Below, piece after piece: positions 16,686 through 26,032 of a DNA stretch of 64,000 bases (the first letter of the stretch is position 1; each line of letters starts with the position of its first letter). Source of the stretch: Nitrososphaerota archaeon. GTDB lineage: Archaea > Thermoproteota > Nitrososphaeria > Nitrososphaerales > Gagatemarchaeaceae. The notes beneath the pieces are model-generated. The model ran no database searches, was not told the DNA's origin, and worked only from the letters and a program-made list of their open reading frames with translations. The position numbers and the translations under genes were made by a program. The DNA lies in the NCBI GenBank assembly GCA_016200045.1, contig JACQFN010000021.1, forward strand, positions 52,982-116,981, in the 5' to 3' direction.

Positions 16686-18762
16686 GCGCCTTCTCCCTCT
16701 TCGACGGACACTCCCGGTTCACACAAAGCCTCCAGGGTCGCCGCCCAGTAGCAACGTATACTTCCGGCCATCCACAATGCCGGCACGCCTTGTTCGCGGC
16801 CCTCAAGACCCCTCTCTGCGGGAGCGGCGCAGACGCCTTGCATCCTGATCCGTAGTTGGTACAGCCGACGAAGCGCTTTCCGGTCTTCTTTGATTTCACC
16901 ACCTTGAGGACCCCGTTCTTGCAGACCGGACACGGCCCCAGTGCGGAGCCGAATGTCCTTCCGGCGATAGCACTGCTCAGTTCTTTTCCCAGAGATTCGT
17001 CGGCGGAATGCAGTTGTTCCAGCTGGAGAGCGACTGTCCTGACAGTGTTTCTCAGAAGCTCCTTGTCCTTCTGCTCCCCTGATTCGACTTTTTCGAGGTC
17101 CCGTTCGGTCGTTCGGGTAAGCCCGGTCGATAATATCGCGGGAGCTTCCCTTTCCATCACCTCGACCAGCAACAGACCCAGGTCGCTAGCCACGATGCTG
17201 TCTCCGCTCGCGTATCCCCTGTCGATGACCGTGTTGATTATCCCTGCCCGTGTGACTTTCGTTCCGATCCCCTCCCTTTCCATCTTTTCGAGAAGAGTGC
17301 TCTGGTTGTACCTCCTTGGTCCGGTCCCGAGAATCTCTTTCACACCAATCGAAGAGACCCTCAGGGAATCATCTTCCGCTAGGGTTGCAGATTCCACTTC
17401 CTTGGTCTGTGAATACTTTCCATAATAACCCGTCCAGCCTAGCTTCAACATCTTTGTCCCTCCGACGAAGAACTTGTGCCCCGCCACCGAGATTTCGGCG
17501 GACGTGAACTCTTTCTTCGCGGGTGGGCCGAACGCAGCAAGGAACCTCCTGACCACGAGGTCGAATACCGAGTACTCCGACGAACTCAGCCTCCTTCCCG
17601 GAGTTTCGCCCGTAGGAAAAATGGCGGGATGGGCTGCATCGGTCTTCGTCCCCTTGACCGGGGTCAGAGGCCCCCGAAGAATCGCGCCGACGGGAGTCGA
17701 ATACCCAACAATTCGTGAGAGCCCCCTAAGAATCACGGCATAGCCAATCGAAGGAGGAAGCTCCTGACTCCCAGTTCTTGGATAAGAGATTAGTGCCCTC
17801 AGATAGAGTCGTTCGGCGATCTGCATCGTTCTGTTGGGAGGGAGTCGGAAAACCCGGTAGGCCTCCCGCTGCAGGTCACCGATGTTGAAAGCAGGAGGAG
17901 GGGGAACGTTGACTGTGGACGTTCTGACGGATGTGACCGAGCCCTCTCGGTGGTCGCAGTCCCGGGCTATCTGCTCGGCTTCCCTCTTCGTTTCAAAGCG
18001 TTCCTTCGAGTACTTTGCAGGAATTCTTCTCCCCTGTACTTCGAAGACCGCTTCCACCCTCCAGTGAGGGACGGGAACGAACAGCCCGATTTCCCTCTCT
18101 CTAGAAACCAAGAAGTTCAGGGTCGGGCCTTGGACCCTGCCTATGGTCAGGGTCCTGTAGCCGTCCCCCTCCGACACGACGGACTGAGAAAGGAGGCGGG
18201 AGAGGTTTACACCCCATGTAAAGTCGACAAGGTGCCTGGCTCTGCCGGCCCGAGCTAGCGTGTCCTTTTGCTGCGGCTCGGCATTTCTGAACGCCTCGAC
18301 GAGCTCATCCCGAGTCAGCGTCGAGAACCTCGCGCGGAGTGCACTCTCTTCCCTCCCTCCACACGCATAACGCATGACATTGAACCCGATTGTCTCCCCT
18401 TCCGCGTCGTTGTCGCACGCATTGATCAGCCTGCCCGCCCCTTTGGCGAGGTTCCCAATGACGGCGATTCTTCGAGCGATGGGTCCGCCTTTCTCTTCGA
18501 CAAGGTCGGAAGAATACCACTGGGCATCGAATATGGGGTACACCGAACGATCTCCGAACGGGTCGGAGATCGAATAGATATGTCCTGATGCCGAACTCGC
18601 CACATAGTCTTCATCATCGAATTCGAACCGGAACACCGCCACGCCGTCCAGGAACGAGGTTGTGAAACGACCCCCAGAGAGAGCTTCTGCGACCCTCCTC
18701 GCCGCGTCCGGCTTTTCACAGATCACGAGCGTGTAGCCAGAACGCGTTCTTGCCCCATCCAA
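16666..18762 (-). CDS. topA: DNA topoisomerase IA (topoisomerase I/III)
   Basis: 698 aa. Relaxes supercoiled DNA by single-strand passage. The N-terminal Toprim domain begins YTLVICEKPDAARRVAEAL, with the acidic DNDAEGETIG motif near residues 114-123 (usually DxDREGE). The active-site tyrosine is in ALISYPRTGSQ, near residue 327. GTKVTRAGIINTVIDRGY is the second catalytic signature. Two C-terminal zinc-ribbon-like units follow (CPVCKNG...CTNYGSGC near 600-630; CRHCG...CVNREC near 650-685). ATG start. It heads the run of small overlapping genes to 16076. Confidence 0.95.
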   Translation of the reverse strand: MDGARTRSGYTLVICEKPDAARRVAEALSGGRFTTSFLDGVAVFRFEFDDEDYVASSASGHIYSISDPFGDRSVYPIFDAQWYSSDLVEEKGGPIARRIAVIGNLAKGAGRLINACDNDAEGETIGFNVMRYACGGREESALRARFSTLTRDELVEAFRNAEPQQKDTLARAGRARHLVDFTWGVNLSRLLSQSVVSEGDGYRTLTIGRVQGPTLNFLVSREREIGLFVPVPHWRVEAVFEVQGRRIPAKYSKERFETKREAEQIARDCDHREGSVTSVRTSTVNVPPPPAFNIGDLQREAYRVFRLPPNRTMQIAERLYLRALISYPRTGSQELPPSIGYAVILRGLSRIVGYSTPVGAILRGPLTPVKGTKTDAAHPAIFPTGETPGRRLSSSEYSVFDLVVRRFLAAFGPPAKKEFTSAEISVAGHKFFVGGTKMLKLGWTGYYGKYSQTKEVESATLAEDDSLRVSSIGVKEILGTGPRRYNQSTLLEKMEREGIGTKVTRAGIINTVIDRGYASGDSIVASDLGLLLVEVMEREAPAILSTGLTRTTERDLEKVESGEQKDKELLRNTVRTVALQLEQLHSADESLGKELSSAIAGRTFGSALGPCPVCKNGVLKVVKSKKTGKRFVGCTNYGSGCKASAPLPQRGVLRAANKACRHCGWPEVYVATGRRPWRLCVNRECPSKREKAHEVQAV

Positions 18763-18803
18763 TCATCGAGAGTCTGACGGGCGGGGGTTTGAAGTCTTCT
18801 GTT

Positions 18804-18980
18804 TCAGGAGAACGAGCCATCCAGCCTTCTTACCTCGACTCGGAATTTGGTGAGGGAAAGCTTCTCCCCGCACTTTTTGCATTTGTAATCCATCGCCTTC
18901 AGAATATCATTGGGGGACCTCAAGTCGAACCCAGAGTACAGTTGATGACCACATGACATGCATGCAATCTCATAGGTCAT
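18804..18980 (-). CDS. Small zinc-ribbon protein
   Basis: 58 aa from the ATG at 18980 (MTYEIACMSCGHQLYSGFDL). Two CxxC knuckles, CMSC and CKKC, form a probable zinc ribbon. The ATG overlaps the end of cofE by 4 bp (ATGA), a typical coupled start; a longer reading back to 19070 would run inside cofE. Function unknown. Confidence 0.8.
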   Translation of the reverse strand: MTYEIACMSCGHQLYSGFDLRSPNDILKAMDYKCKKCGEKLSLTKFRVEVRRLDGSFS

Positions 18981-19795
18981 CGTTTCGCAGGCCCGGTTCC
19001 GGTGCCTAAAAGCGTATTCTGACGGCCCTCCTTGATCTCCGGATAGCCCAAGCTCCTCATGTAGACGCAATCATCAATAGATATCGAGAATCTACGGGAA
19101 GGATACTCTGTTTCGGCCATCAGTTTGGGAACGAGTCCCCTGACCACGACGATGGGCGTGGCCTCATCCGACTCCCCCATCAAAAGCTCTGAAGCAGAGC
19201 TCAGATCGTCCGCCACCGCTTGCGACGTGACCTTCAGCACATTACCGAAGAGGTCCTGCCTCCCTCTCATGTCTAGGATGCCCTCAAGACCCGAGGCGGC
19301 TATGGCCACCCCGGTCGTCCCCCTGCGAGTAGGCGCGAGCCTGCTGTCGCAGACGACCACACCCACGTTTACTCCTTTTGCGAATCTCACGGAGTCCCTT
19401 ATCATCCTGGCCGATTCGTCGGCCCTCCTGGGATACAGGACAACCGACCCGTGAATCACATTCGACTTGTCGATTCCGGCGTTTGGCGTAAGGATTCCCT
19501 CCTTTGTCGCAAGTATGAACCCTGGGATGCCGCCTATGATTTCGTCCGATTCCCTGATGACGAGTTCGCACAGCCTCTCGTCAACGTGATACATCCTCGC
19601 CAGCACCATCGCTCGGTCACTGACCCTGACACTGGCGAGCCTGACCACCCTTCCTTCCGAGATGGCGATGAACTTGCTGGAAATCACAAGGACATCCCCA
19701 TCTTTCAGGGTGTCCCCCGTCCTCTCGAGCATAAGTGAGACAAGGTCGAACTTCTCCTTCATTGCAGGGACCACGACTCCGCGCAGGGAGAGCAA
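18977..19795 (-). CDS. cofE: Coenzyme F420-0:L-glutamate ligase
   Basis: 272 aa. Adds gamma-linked glutamates to F420-0. Characteristic motifs: DVLVISSKFIAISEGR (about 34-49), GILTPNAGIDKSNV (about 98-111), VCDSRLAPTRRGTTGVAIAASG (about 148-169) and DLFGNVLKVT. Length is typical for the single-domain archaeal enzyme. ATG start, divergent from gcvT with 53 bp between them. Its presence implies an F420-using organism. Confidence 0.92.
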   Translation of the reverse strand: MLSLRGVVVPAMKEKFDLVSLMLERTGDTLKDGDVLVISSKFIAISEGRVVRLASVRVSDRAMVLARMYHVDERLCELVIRESDEIIGGIPGFILATKEGILTPNAGIDKSNVIHGSVVLYPRRADESARMIRDSVRFAKGVNVGVVVCDSRLAPTRRGTTGVAIAASGLEGILDMRGRQDLFGNVLKVTSQAVADDLSSASELLMGESDEATPIVVVRGLVPKLMAETEYPSRRFSISIDDCVYMRSLGYPEIKEGRQNTLLGTGTGPAKR

Positions 19796-19820
19796 ACCCT
19801 GAATCCAGGGCGTTGCCGAC

Positions 19821-19828
19821 TTAAATAG
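19821..19828 (+). promoter_or_regulatory. TATA box for gcvT
   Basis: TTAAATAG lies 21-28 nt before the GTG at 19849, fitting a leaderless transcript. Confidence 0.55.
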
Positions 19829-19848
19829 AATCGGAGGCGCGCGCCGGT

Positions 19849-20964
19849 GTGCCTCGGGTCACTCAGCTATACGAGTACCACGTCAAGCACGCCAAGATGA
19901 CCGAATTCGCCGGATACGACATGCCGTTATGGTACACAACCACGACCGACGAGCACCTCGCCGTCAGGAACTCTTGCGGAATCTTCGACGTATCACATAT
20001 GGGCCGCTTCGAAGTGGGGGGGAAGGGAGCGACTGAATTTCTAGAAGGGATGGTTCCGACCAAGGTCCGCACGCAGCCGGTCGGCAGGGCGTTCTACACC
20101 TTGTTCCTCAACGGGCGCGGTGGGATAATCGACGATCTGATCGTGGTGAAGACGACGGAATCAACGTACACGGTCGTGGTCAATGCGGCAAACTCAGGCA
20201 CTGACATGAAGCATCTGGTCGACCGAGCTCCGGGCGGCGTTGAAATCGCAGAAGTCACCGATTCCACGATAATGGTGGCAGTGCAGGGACCAGGGGCATC
20301 CGAGTCGTTACAGCCCATCTGTTCCGCCGATCTGTCCCAGCTCAAGCGTTTCAGGTCCGTACCGACGGAGATACTCGGGAAAAGAAGCCTAGTTTCAAGG
20401 ACAGGGTACACCGGAGAGGACGGGTTCGAAATAATCGTCTACGGCCCCACCGTTCAGAATCCCAAAGACGGGCTTGAAATCTGGGAACGGCTTGCAGGGG
20501 CATCGACGCCATGCGGGCTCGGTGCTAGGGATTCGCTCCGCCTCGAGGCCGGCCTGCCTCTTCACGGATCAGACATCGACGCGACGACGAATCCCTTCGA
20601 AGCCGACCTTGCCTGGGTGATATCAGAGGGAAAGGGAGAGTACTTCGGAAGGGCGGCGATCGATACAGCAAGAGAGTCCGGACCGGAGACCATCCGCAGG
20701 GGCCTGGTCCTCGGAAAGGGAATCCCCAGACACGGGTTCAACATATTGGACGAAAGCGACAGCCGGACGGGGACCGTCACGAGCGGGACTTTTTCCCCCG
20801 TACTCAGGAAGGGGATAGCCCTCTGCAGAGTGAGAAGGGAGGCCTCCGAAGTCGGCTCGCCGGTGAAGGTCGTGATTCGCGATACGATCGAAGGCGGGAA
20901 CCTGGCGAAGACCCCGTTCTATGACGAGCAGACCTACGGCTGGAAACGCGCCGCGCAACATTAA
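19849..20964 (+). CDS. gcvT: Glycine cleavage T-protein (aminomethyltransferase)
   Basis: 371 aa, GTG start. Transfers the methylene group from aminomethyl-lipoyl-GcvH to a tetrahydropterin, releasing ammonia. HAKMTEFAGYDMPLWY, GIFDVSHMGRFEV, QGPGA and SRTGYTGEDGFEI are classic T-protein motifs. GARDSLRLEAGLPLHGSD is the conserved C-terminal block. Followed by gcvH; the P-proteins and lipoamide dehydrogenase are not in this window. Confidence 0.94.
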   Translation: MPRVTQLYEYHVKHAKMTEFAGYDMPLWYTTTTDEHLAVRNSCGIFDVSHMGRFEVGGKGATEFLEGMVPTKVRTQPVGRAFYTLFLNGRGGIIDDLIVVKTTESTYTVVVNAANSGTDMKHLVDRAPGGVEIAEVTDSTIMVAVQGPGASESLQPICSADLSQLKRFRSVPTEILGKRSLVSRTGYTGEDGFEIIVYGPTVQNPKDGLEIWERLAGASTPCGLGARDSLRLEAGLPLHGSDIDATTNPFEADLAWVISEGKGEYFGRAAIDTARESGPETIRRGLVLGKGIPRHGFNILDESDSRTGTVTSGTFSPVLRKGIALCRVRREASEVGSPVKVVIRDTIEGGNLAKTPFYDEQTYGWKRAAQH

Positions 20965-20993
20965 CAAGAGCCTCCGAATGGCTCACCCATCCG

Positions 20994-21428
20994 TTGGATT
21001 TCTCCGGCTACCAGATACCCAAGGAACTGCTTTATACAAAAGAGCACGAATGGGCGAGGGTCGAGGGGGCTATCATCCGCGTTGGCATCACGGACTACGC
21101 GGCCAAGTCCCTCAACGACGTCGTGTATGTGACCCTCCCAAAGCCTGACGAGAGGGTCGAACAGCTCAAGGCCATGGGTTCTGTGGAGTCGATAAAGGCA
21201 GTGTCAGAGTTGTATTCTCCTCTTTCTGGCACTGTGACGGCAGTCAACTCGGAGCTTCTCATGCACCCCGAGCTGGTCAACAAGTCCCCCTACAGCGAGG
21301 GGTGGATACTCGAGCTGAAACCCGAGAGGCTAGACACCGAGCGAAAGGTCCTCCTGGACGCAAAGGGGTATGCGGCCCATCTGGCGAGCATCAACAAAGA
21401 TCAGCCGACCTCCTCTCAATCCCCGTAG
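20994..21428 (+). CDS. gcvH: Glycine cleavage H-protein
   Basis: 144 aa, TTG start. Lipoyl carrier of the glycine cleavage system. EHEWARVEGAIIRVGITDYAAKSLNDVVYV and the lipoylation motif GSVESIKAVSELYSPLSG (modified Lys near residue 68) are present. A TTAACAA element about 30 nt upstream may give its own promoter in addition to read-through from gcvT. Confidence 0.94.
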   Translation: MDFSGYQIPKELLYTKEHEWARVEGAIIRVGITDYAAKSLNDVVYVTLPKPDERVEQLKAMGSVESIKAVSELYSPLSGTVTAVNSELLMHPELVNKSPYSEGWILELKPERLDTERKVLLDAKGYAAHLASINKDQPTSSQSP

Positions 21429-21463
21429 CACTTAATTACGCCATTCTGACCTGAGGCCTTAGT

Positions 21464-23818
21464 TTGGGGATATCACTAGGTAGGCTCCGGCCTTCCTTCG
21501 GAAGACCTACGGCAACCAGACGGGCGGTTATGACGGCCCTCGTGTTGGCCATTGTGTTCACACTCGCGGTCTCGATGCGGTCGTACGCTTCGAAGTACGG
21601 CTTCTATCTGAACGAATTCGACCCGTACTACGACTACTATGCTGCTTCTCACATAGTCAACCTGGTCCAGCAGCACGGACTGTTCTCCGCCTTCTTCAAC
21701 AACCCGGCGGGGTGCACCGCGGCCGTACTCGACCCGCTGTGCCACTCGCAGCAGGGATACTTCTACTGGCATGACGTAGCCACCTGGTTCCCGTACGGAA
21801 GGGACGTGGCCGCGTCGTCTCAGGGGGGTCTGCAGACAGCGGGCGCGATAATCTACCTTCTGGTCCACAACGTGTTCGGCGTTCAGATAACCCTGTACGA
21901 CCTGCTCGTCATACTGCCGGTCATCTTGGGGGCCTTCACCGCGGTCCTGTTCTATTTCCTTGTCAGGAAGGTCGCCGGCGATGCGGCAGGCCTCTTTGCC
22001 GCCCTTCTCTTCGCGGTCTCTCCCCCATTGATCGAAAGAGGCAACCTGGGCTGGTTCAAGTCCGAACCCCTTGCAATCCTACTCTTCGTCGGAGCGAGCT
22101 ACCTGGTGCTGACGATTTTCGACAAAGAACGTTCGCTCCGAAACAGGGTAGCACGTGGGCTCATGGCGGGCCTGCTGACTGGCTATGCAAATACGGCATG
22201 GGGAGGGGGAGACTACTTCTCTGCTGCTTTCGGTCTTCTCTTCGTCCTGCTACCCTTCATGAACTTGGAGTTATCGAGCTTCACCCCTGCTCTCGTCACC
22301 TTCACATCCGCTACAATCTTGGCCAGCGCCGCTTTTCCCAGGCCAGGGCCGAACATAGTCACGAACCCGGTCGGGCTCGCCCTGATAGGAGGGACCGTAT
22401 TCGTTCTGCTCGCCCAATGGTCGAAGACCTGGGTGAAGCCGGCCGAATACAGACCGACTCTGTACAAACTTCTCTTCGGTTTCGTCCTGGGAGGCCTCTT
22501 CCTGGTCAGCTTCAACCTGGTCGGGAGGGTCTCTGGAAGGTATCTGACCGCCCTGGCCCCCTGGCTCAGAAGCGGAAACCCGCTGGTCCAGTCGGTGGCT
22601 GAGCACTTTGTCCCCACAGGGCAGGACTACTTCGTGTCCTACGCGATACTCCTGTCGCTGGGGATGGCGGGCGCCATTGTCGCGTTCAGACGCAGGAGCG
22701 TCCCAATGATGTACGCCCTCATCTTCGGGCTTACCGGGCTGTACTTCTCCTCGGCTTTCTCCCGACTCCTCGTCTATTCATCGATCGCTCTGGGTATCCT
22801 CGGCGCCATCGGGTTCGCCGAACTCGCCTTCGTCCTCGTGAAGCCCGCCACTCAGACCCTCGTGAAGAAGAAACCCGCATACACGGGGAGGAACGAGATG
22901 AAGGTGGTCTTCTCTCTGGCGATGGTTGCCCTGATAGCCTTCCCCGCTGGCACGTACTGGATTCCCAACCCTATCCCCTGCACCTCGGCGAACACATTCT
23001 TCTGCGACCAGAGCCCCGCCGACAGCGCGGTCAGCCTCTCGAACGGAGCGACCATATACTCCAGGAGCACCATGACCGATTGGATCCAGACGCTCCAGTG
23101 GGCCAGACAGGACACCCCGACAAACTCAATCATCATTTCCTGGTGGGACTACGGGTACTGGTTCGCGGTGATGGGGAACCGGACGACGGCGGCGGACAAC
23201 GCCACAATCAACCAGACGAGAATCGCGCAGATAGGTCAGATGCTGATGGCTAACTCGACCCAGGCGGCAACCATCGCGAAGAGGATCGCCTACGATGCCT
23301 CGTGTAACTGCACCAGGCCCGTGTATGTCGCGATTTTCATAACGGGGAGCTTTCTCCCGAAATCACTGACGGGCCTTTCAGACGGCTACTATGTTCTGCA
23401 GGTACCGGGCGGAGGCGGGTTTACCGCCGGAGGCGGGGACGAGAGCAAGAAACAGTGGTTCATCAGAATCGGCGCACTGACCGAATCGAAATATCTCGAG
23501 GGAGATGCGTTCAACTTCACACCGTACGCCCTGAACAACAGTCTCTTCGTGAAGCTTCTGCCTTTCAAGTTCAGCACCTATCTGGTCTCGCAGGTCTCGA
23601 ACGGCCAAACCTCTCTGGCTGAGTCCCCGACATACACCCTAGGGGAGAGGAACAGCCCACCGATAGAAGCGTTCGTCGCTGGTTACACGTTCCCTGCCAA
23701 CAGCACCGGGCCGTTCAGGCTGGCCTACGCGTCGCCTACCGGGGTCACACCGACGACCTGCCCAGGCAACAGTCAGCTCAGTTGCTTTACCGCGATATTC
23801 GTCTATCAGGTAGTCTGA
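21464..23818 (+). CDS. aglB: Archaeal oligosaccharyltransferase AglB (STT3)
   Basis: 784 aa. Transfers lipid-linked oligosaccharide to Asn in N-X-S/T sequons of exported proteins. The N-terminal half has about a dozen membrane helices; the first external loop NEFDPYYDYYAASH holds the metal-binding acidic motif. The WWDYGYW signature lies at about residues 560-566 at the start of the extracellular domain. The C-terminal domain (about 500-784) carries sequons and ends without a membrane helix. TTG start with TATA (CTTAATTA, 21431-21438) about 28 nt upstream. It overlaps convergent nop10 by 13 bp. Confidence 0.94.
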   Translation: MGISLGRLRPSFGRPTATRRAVMTALVLAIVFTLAVSMRSYASKYGFYLNEFDPYYDYYAASHIVNLVQQHGLFSAFFNNPAGCTAAVLDPLCHSQQGYFYWHDVATWFPYGRDVAASSQGGLQTAGAIIYLLVHNVFGVQITLYDLLVILPVILGAFTAVLFYFLVRKVAGDAAGLFAALLFAVSPPLIERGNLGWFKSEPLAILLFVGASYLVLTIFDKERSLRNRVARGLMAGLLTGYANTAWGGGDYFSAAFGLLFVLLPFMNLELSSFTPALVTFTSATILASAAFPRPGPNIVTNPVGLALIGGTVFVLLAQWSKTWVKPAEYRPTLYKLLFGFVLGGLFLVSFNLVGRVSGRYLTALAPWLRSGNPLVQSVAEHFVPTGQDYFVSYAILLSLGMAGAIVAFRRRSVPMMYALIFGLTGLYFSSAFSRLLVYSSIALGILGAIGFAELAFVLVKPATQTLVKKKPAYTGRNEMKVVFSLAMVALIAFPAGTYWIPNPIPCTSANTFFCDQSPADSAVSLSNGATIYSRSTMTDWIQTLQWARQDTPTNSIIISWWDYGYWFAVMGNRTTAADNATINQTRIAQIGQMLMANSTQAATIAKRIAYDASCNCTRPVYVAIFITGSFLPKSLTGLSDGYYVLQVPGGGGFTAGGGDESKKQWFIRIGALTESKYLEGDAFNFTPYALNNSLFVKLLPFKFSTYLVSQVSNGQTSLAESPTYTLGERNSPPIEAFVAGYTFPANSTGPFRLAYASPTGVTPTTCPGNSQLSCFTAIFVYQVV

Positions 23819-23976
23819 GTCGGTCCGTAGGCAAGAGGACTGCGGTACCGGGCGTACCTGTCGTCCGGCGAGAACCTCGCAGGATGCACAGTAGTTGTCT
23901 GTCCGCCATCGTCCGGGCATTTTTCGCCCAGAGTGTACCGCCCGCACACCGTGCATTTCAGGATGAGGCCCTTCAA
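23806..23976 (-). CDS. nop10: Nop10, H/ACA ribonucleoprotein subunit
   Basis: 56 aa. Small zinc-binding subunit of the H/ACA RNP that guides rRNA pseudouridylation. The sequence reads LKCTVCGRYTLGEKCPDDGG, then HPARFSPDDRYARYR, matching the Nop10 consensus; the usual second CxxC is CPDD here, so one zinc ligand is replaced. The start is a TTG that overlaps the aIF2-alpha stop (TTGA). The position after aIF2-alpha is conserved in archaea. Confidence 0.92.
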   Translation of the reverse strand: MKGLILKCTVCGRYTLGEKCPDDGGQTTTVHPARFSPDDRYARYRSPLAYGPTQTT

Positions 23977-24773
23977 GATGCCCCACCGTACTTCTTGGAT
24001 ATCTCCCTCTTGAAGTTGAACCCTTCGTGCTTCCCAGTCCCGTCTTTGATCTTTTCAAGCACGTTGTCGAGGACCTTCTCAGCCTGCTTGTAATCGTCCG
24101 CAGTTATCCGAACCCTGTATCTCGGAGCCCCGGCGTAGGTTATGTGCACGTCAGCCGAGGATGAGCTCGCCGCGTCCAGAAGAGTTTTCTTCACTTGTTC
24201 AATCCCGTTGGGACCTCTCGATGAGACCTCCACAAGGGCACCGACTTCATATCTTGGTGGAACGATCTTCTCCGCCGCTGCTTCGGCAATTCCCTTCGAT
24301 ACAGCCGCGGGGAGCTCGATTGGGGCCAACGCCTTCTCGCCCTTCTTGGCCGCGGTCTCTAACGCAGAGTACAGCGACCCAAATTCGTTCTCCATCTTCC
24401 GGATTGCCGCTTTCGTCTGGTCGTCCCCGAGGTCGAGTTTCTTCTTGACCCCGTTCATTATCGCCAGTGCCCTCTCCTCTCTCTTCCATTCGATCACCTT
24501 TGCCCGCCTCTCCTCGTTCGTGACCTGTCTCAGCGAAAGGTCGATTTCCCGCCTAACCTTGTTTGCACGGATGACCTTCAGGACGAGCTTCTGCGACACC
24601 TTGGCCACCCTCTCTATGTTCCTCACCCAGCCTGTAGAAATTTCCGAAACGTGGAGGAAACCGTTCATCTCTTCGTACTGGTCGAGGCTCACATAGATTC
24701 CATGAGAGGTGATTTCCCTCACGGTACAGATGACTATCTCCCCCGCTTCCGGCATCCCTCCGTCTTGGCTCAT
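23973..24773 (-). CDS. eif2a: Translation initiation factor aIF2 alpha subunit
   Basis: 266 aa from MSQDGGMPEAGEIV; an upstream ATG at 24788 would add five residues. Alpha subunit of the aIF2 heterotrimer that brings initiator tRNA to the ribosome. N-terminal S1 domain (GEIVICTVREITSHGIYVSLDQYEEMNGFLHVSEIS, about 9-45), helical domain, and a C-terminal alpha/beta domain (about 178-266). In the cluster L44e-S27e-aIF2a-Nop10 next to PCNA, a conserved archaeal arrangement. Confidence 0.94.
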   Translation of the reverse strand: MSQDGGMPEAGEIVICTVREITSHGIYVSLDQYEEMNGFLHVSEISTGWVRNIERVAKVSQKLVLKVIRANKVRREIDLSLRQVTNEERRAKVIEWKREERALAIMNGVKKKLDLGDDQTKAAIRKMENEFGSLYSALETAAKKGEKALAPIELPAAVSKGIAEAAAEKIVPPRYEVGALVEVSSRGPNGIEQVKKTLLDAASSSSADVHITYAGAPRYRVRITADDYKQAEKVLDNVLEKIKDGTGKHEGFNFKREISKKYGGAS

Positions 24774-24845
24774 TCGGGAAGCGCGCATCCCAGAGCGCTA
24801 ATAGGCGTTTCTGGGGACAGGACTCCGAGCGTTCAGATTGGGGGC

Positions 24846-25043
24846 TCAGCCCAGCTTCTTCTTCACGTCTGCGAGGATAACGGACTTTCCTCCCCTGCTT
24901 TCAGCCAATGTCCTTCCGCACCCTCTGCAGCCCACGTCTTTGGCAGAATTCGAATAAAGAATTCTTTCTTCCCCACAGTCCGGGCACTTCACGAGAAGGA
25001 AGGCGCTCTTCATCGTTGGAATCGGCTCCCTCTCGCGTCTCAT
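24846..25043 (-). CDS. rps27e: Ribosomal protein S27e
   Basis: 65 aa. Zinc-ribbon small-subunit protein: FLLVKCPDCGEERILYSNSA then CRGCGRTLAESRGGKS. The ATG overlaps the L44e stop by 4 bp (ATGA), so the two are co-translated. The frame is open further upstream, but that part is L44e in another frame. Confidence 0.94.
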   Translation of the reverse strand: MRREREPIPTMKSAFLLVKCPDCGEERILYSNSAKDVGCRGCGRTLAESRGGKSVILADVKKKLG

Positions 25044-25318
25044 GCTTCGATCTCCGCCTTCCTCAGCCTGATGCCATCTCTCATGATCTCCTTGTTGCAC
25101 TCCTTGCACTTTAGCCTCAGCGTCGCCTTCTTTGTCGTCTTTGCGGTCCTGATCAGCTCGGGGAACTTCTGGCCGCCGTATCCTCTCTTCCTTCCTGCCT
25201 GCCTTCTCGCCCCCCACGATGTCGCCCGTTCTTTCCCTCTCTTGTAGAGGGCGACGGAGTGGATCGTATGCTTGTTGCAGTACGGACAGTTTGTCCTCAT
25301 CTCCTTTGGGAATTTCAT
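25040..25318 (-). CDS. rpl44e: Ribosomal protein L44e
   Basis: 92 aa, large-subunit zinc protein near the E site. MKFPKEMRTNCPYCNKHTIHSV, KRGKERATSWGARRQAGRKRGYGGQ and LKCKECNKEIMRDGIRLRKAEIE match the family throughout; CPYC and CKEC are the zinc ligands. First gene of the L44e-S27e-aIF2a-Nop10 operon; a TTTAAAAG element (plus 25355-25365) is the likely TATA. Confidence 0.95.
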   Translation of the reverse strand: MKFPKEMRTNCPYCNKHTIHSVALYKRGKERATSWGARRQAGRKRGYGGQKFPELIRTAKTTKKATLRLKCKECNKEIMRDGIRLRKAEIEA

Positions 25319-25413
25319 TCTCTCAACCGATCGGAAGCGGCGTCCCCCTCTGAGTCTTTAAAAGCCTTGGTCCAGTTTTTCGGACATACGCCACGCCTGT
25401 CTCACATGTTCGT

Positions 25414-25914
25414 TCAGGCCGCGACCACAGAGGTGTGCGCGAACGTGTCGCTGTACTTCATAGTGTACTGCTTCGACATCGCGAGCCCCAGGATGACGTC
25501 CAACAGGAGCAAGACCCAGAAGATCTTGCTAATGTTCCTCAGTGCTGCTTGCGATCCGCTGGGCTTCCCTCCATTATCTGCCACTACCTTCAGGCCGAAG
25601 ACGCGCTTTCCGATCGAAGAACCCATCGACACCTCGGTGACGAAGAAGTACAGGAAAAGCAGGACTCCGGAAACTACCGAGAAGGCTCCGACCAGAACCG
25701 CGCCGAACGCCCCGGGGCCGGAAAGTAAAAGCAGCTGAAAGGCGACTATAGAGGCCAATATGGCGAGTACCACATACACGATCACGACATCGACTATGTA
25801 GGCAACCAAGCGCTTTACCCAATAGGTCTGGGCCTGGCTCTCCTTCATGAGGGCGTCGAACCCACTCACCGGAGCTTCAGGGGCCGGGGTCGTTCTTACC
25901 TCAGCTCCCGTCAT
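25414..25914 (-). CDS. RDD family membrane protein
   Basis: 166 aa from MTGAEVRT; an ATG at 25938 would lie upstream of the expected transcript start. RDD domain: WVKRLVAYIVDVVIVYV, a long second helix, GSSIGKRVFGLKVV and a third helix. A Pro/Ala-rich soluble N-terminus precedes three membrane segments. The family is widespread with unsettled roles in transport or stress. Divergent from pcn. Confidence 0.8.
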   Translation of the reverse strand: MTGAEVRTTPAPEAPVSGFDALMKESQAQTYWVKRLVAYIVDVVIVYVVLAILASIVAFQLLLLSGPGAFGAVLVGAFSVVSGVLLFLYFFVTEVSMGSSIGKRVFGLKVVADNGGKPSGSQAALRNISKIFWVLLLLDVILGLAMSKQYTMKYSDTFAHTSVVAA

Positions 25915-26032
25915 TCGCGTGGGCATCCGGCACGGCACACACGTTCAGTCTTTCTTAACCATTCACCTCCGTCGTGCGACCAATCTTTATTATGCCAATT
26001 CGGCGAGGCCGAACAAGGCGATTCGCGTCATC

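Noticed and set aside
22198..22602. Long open frames antisense or shifted within aglB and other high-GC genes
   Set aside because: High GC removes stops in alternative frames; these have Arg/Pro/Gly-rich shadow composition and no start signals.
23639..24058. A 139-aa minus-strand open frame between aglB and aIF2-alpha
   Set aside because: It is a shifted frame over nop10, whose 56-aa product in the neighbouring frame matches the family throughout.
25847..26032. A 62-residue N-terminal extension of PCNA
   Set aside because: The PCNA fold begins at the TTG at 26033 and the extension covers the promoter region of the divergent RDD gene.
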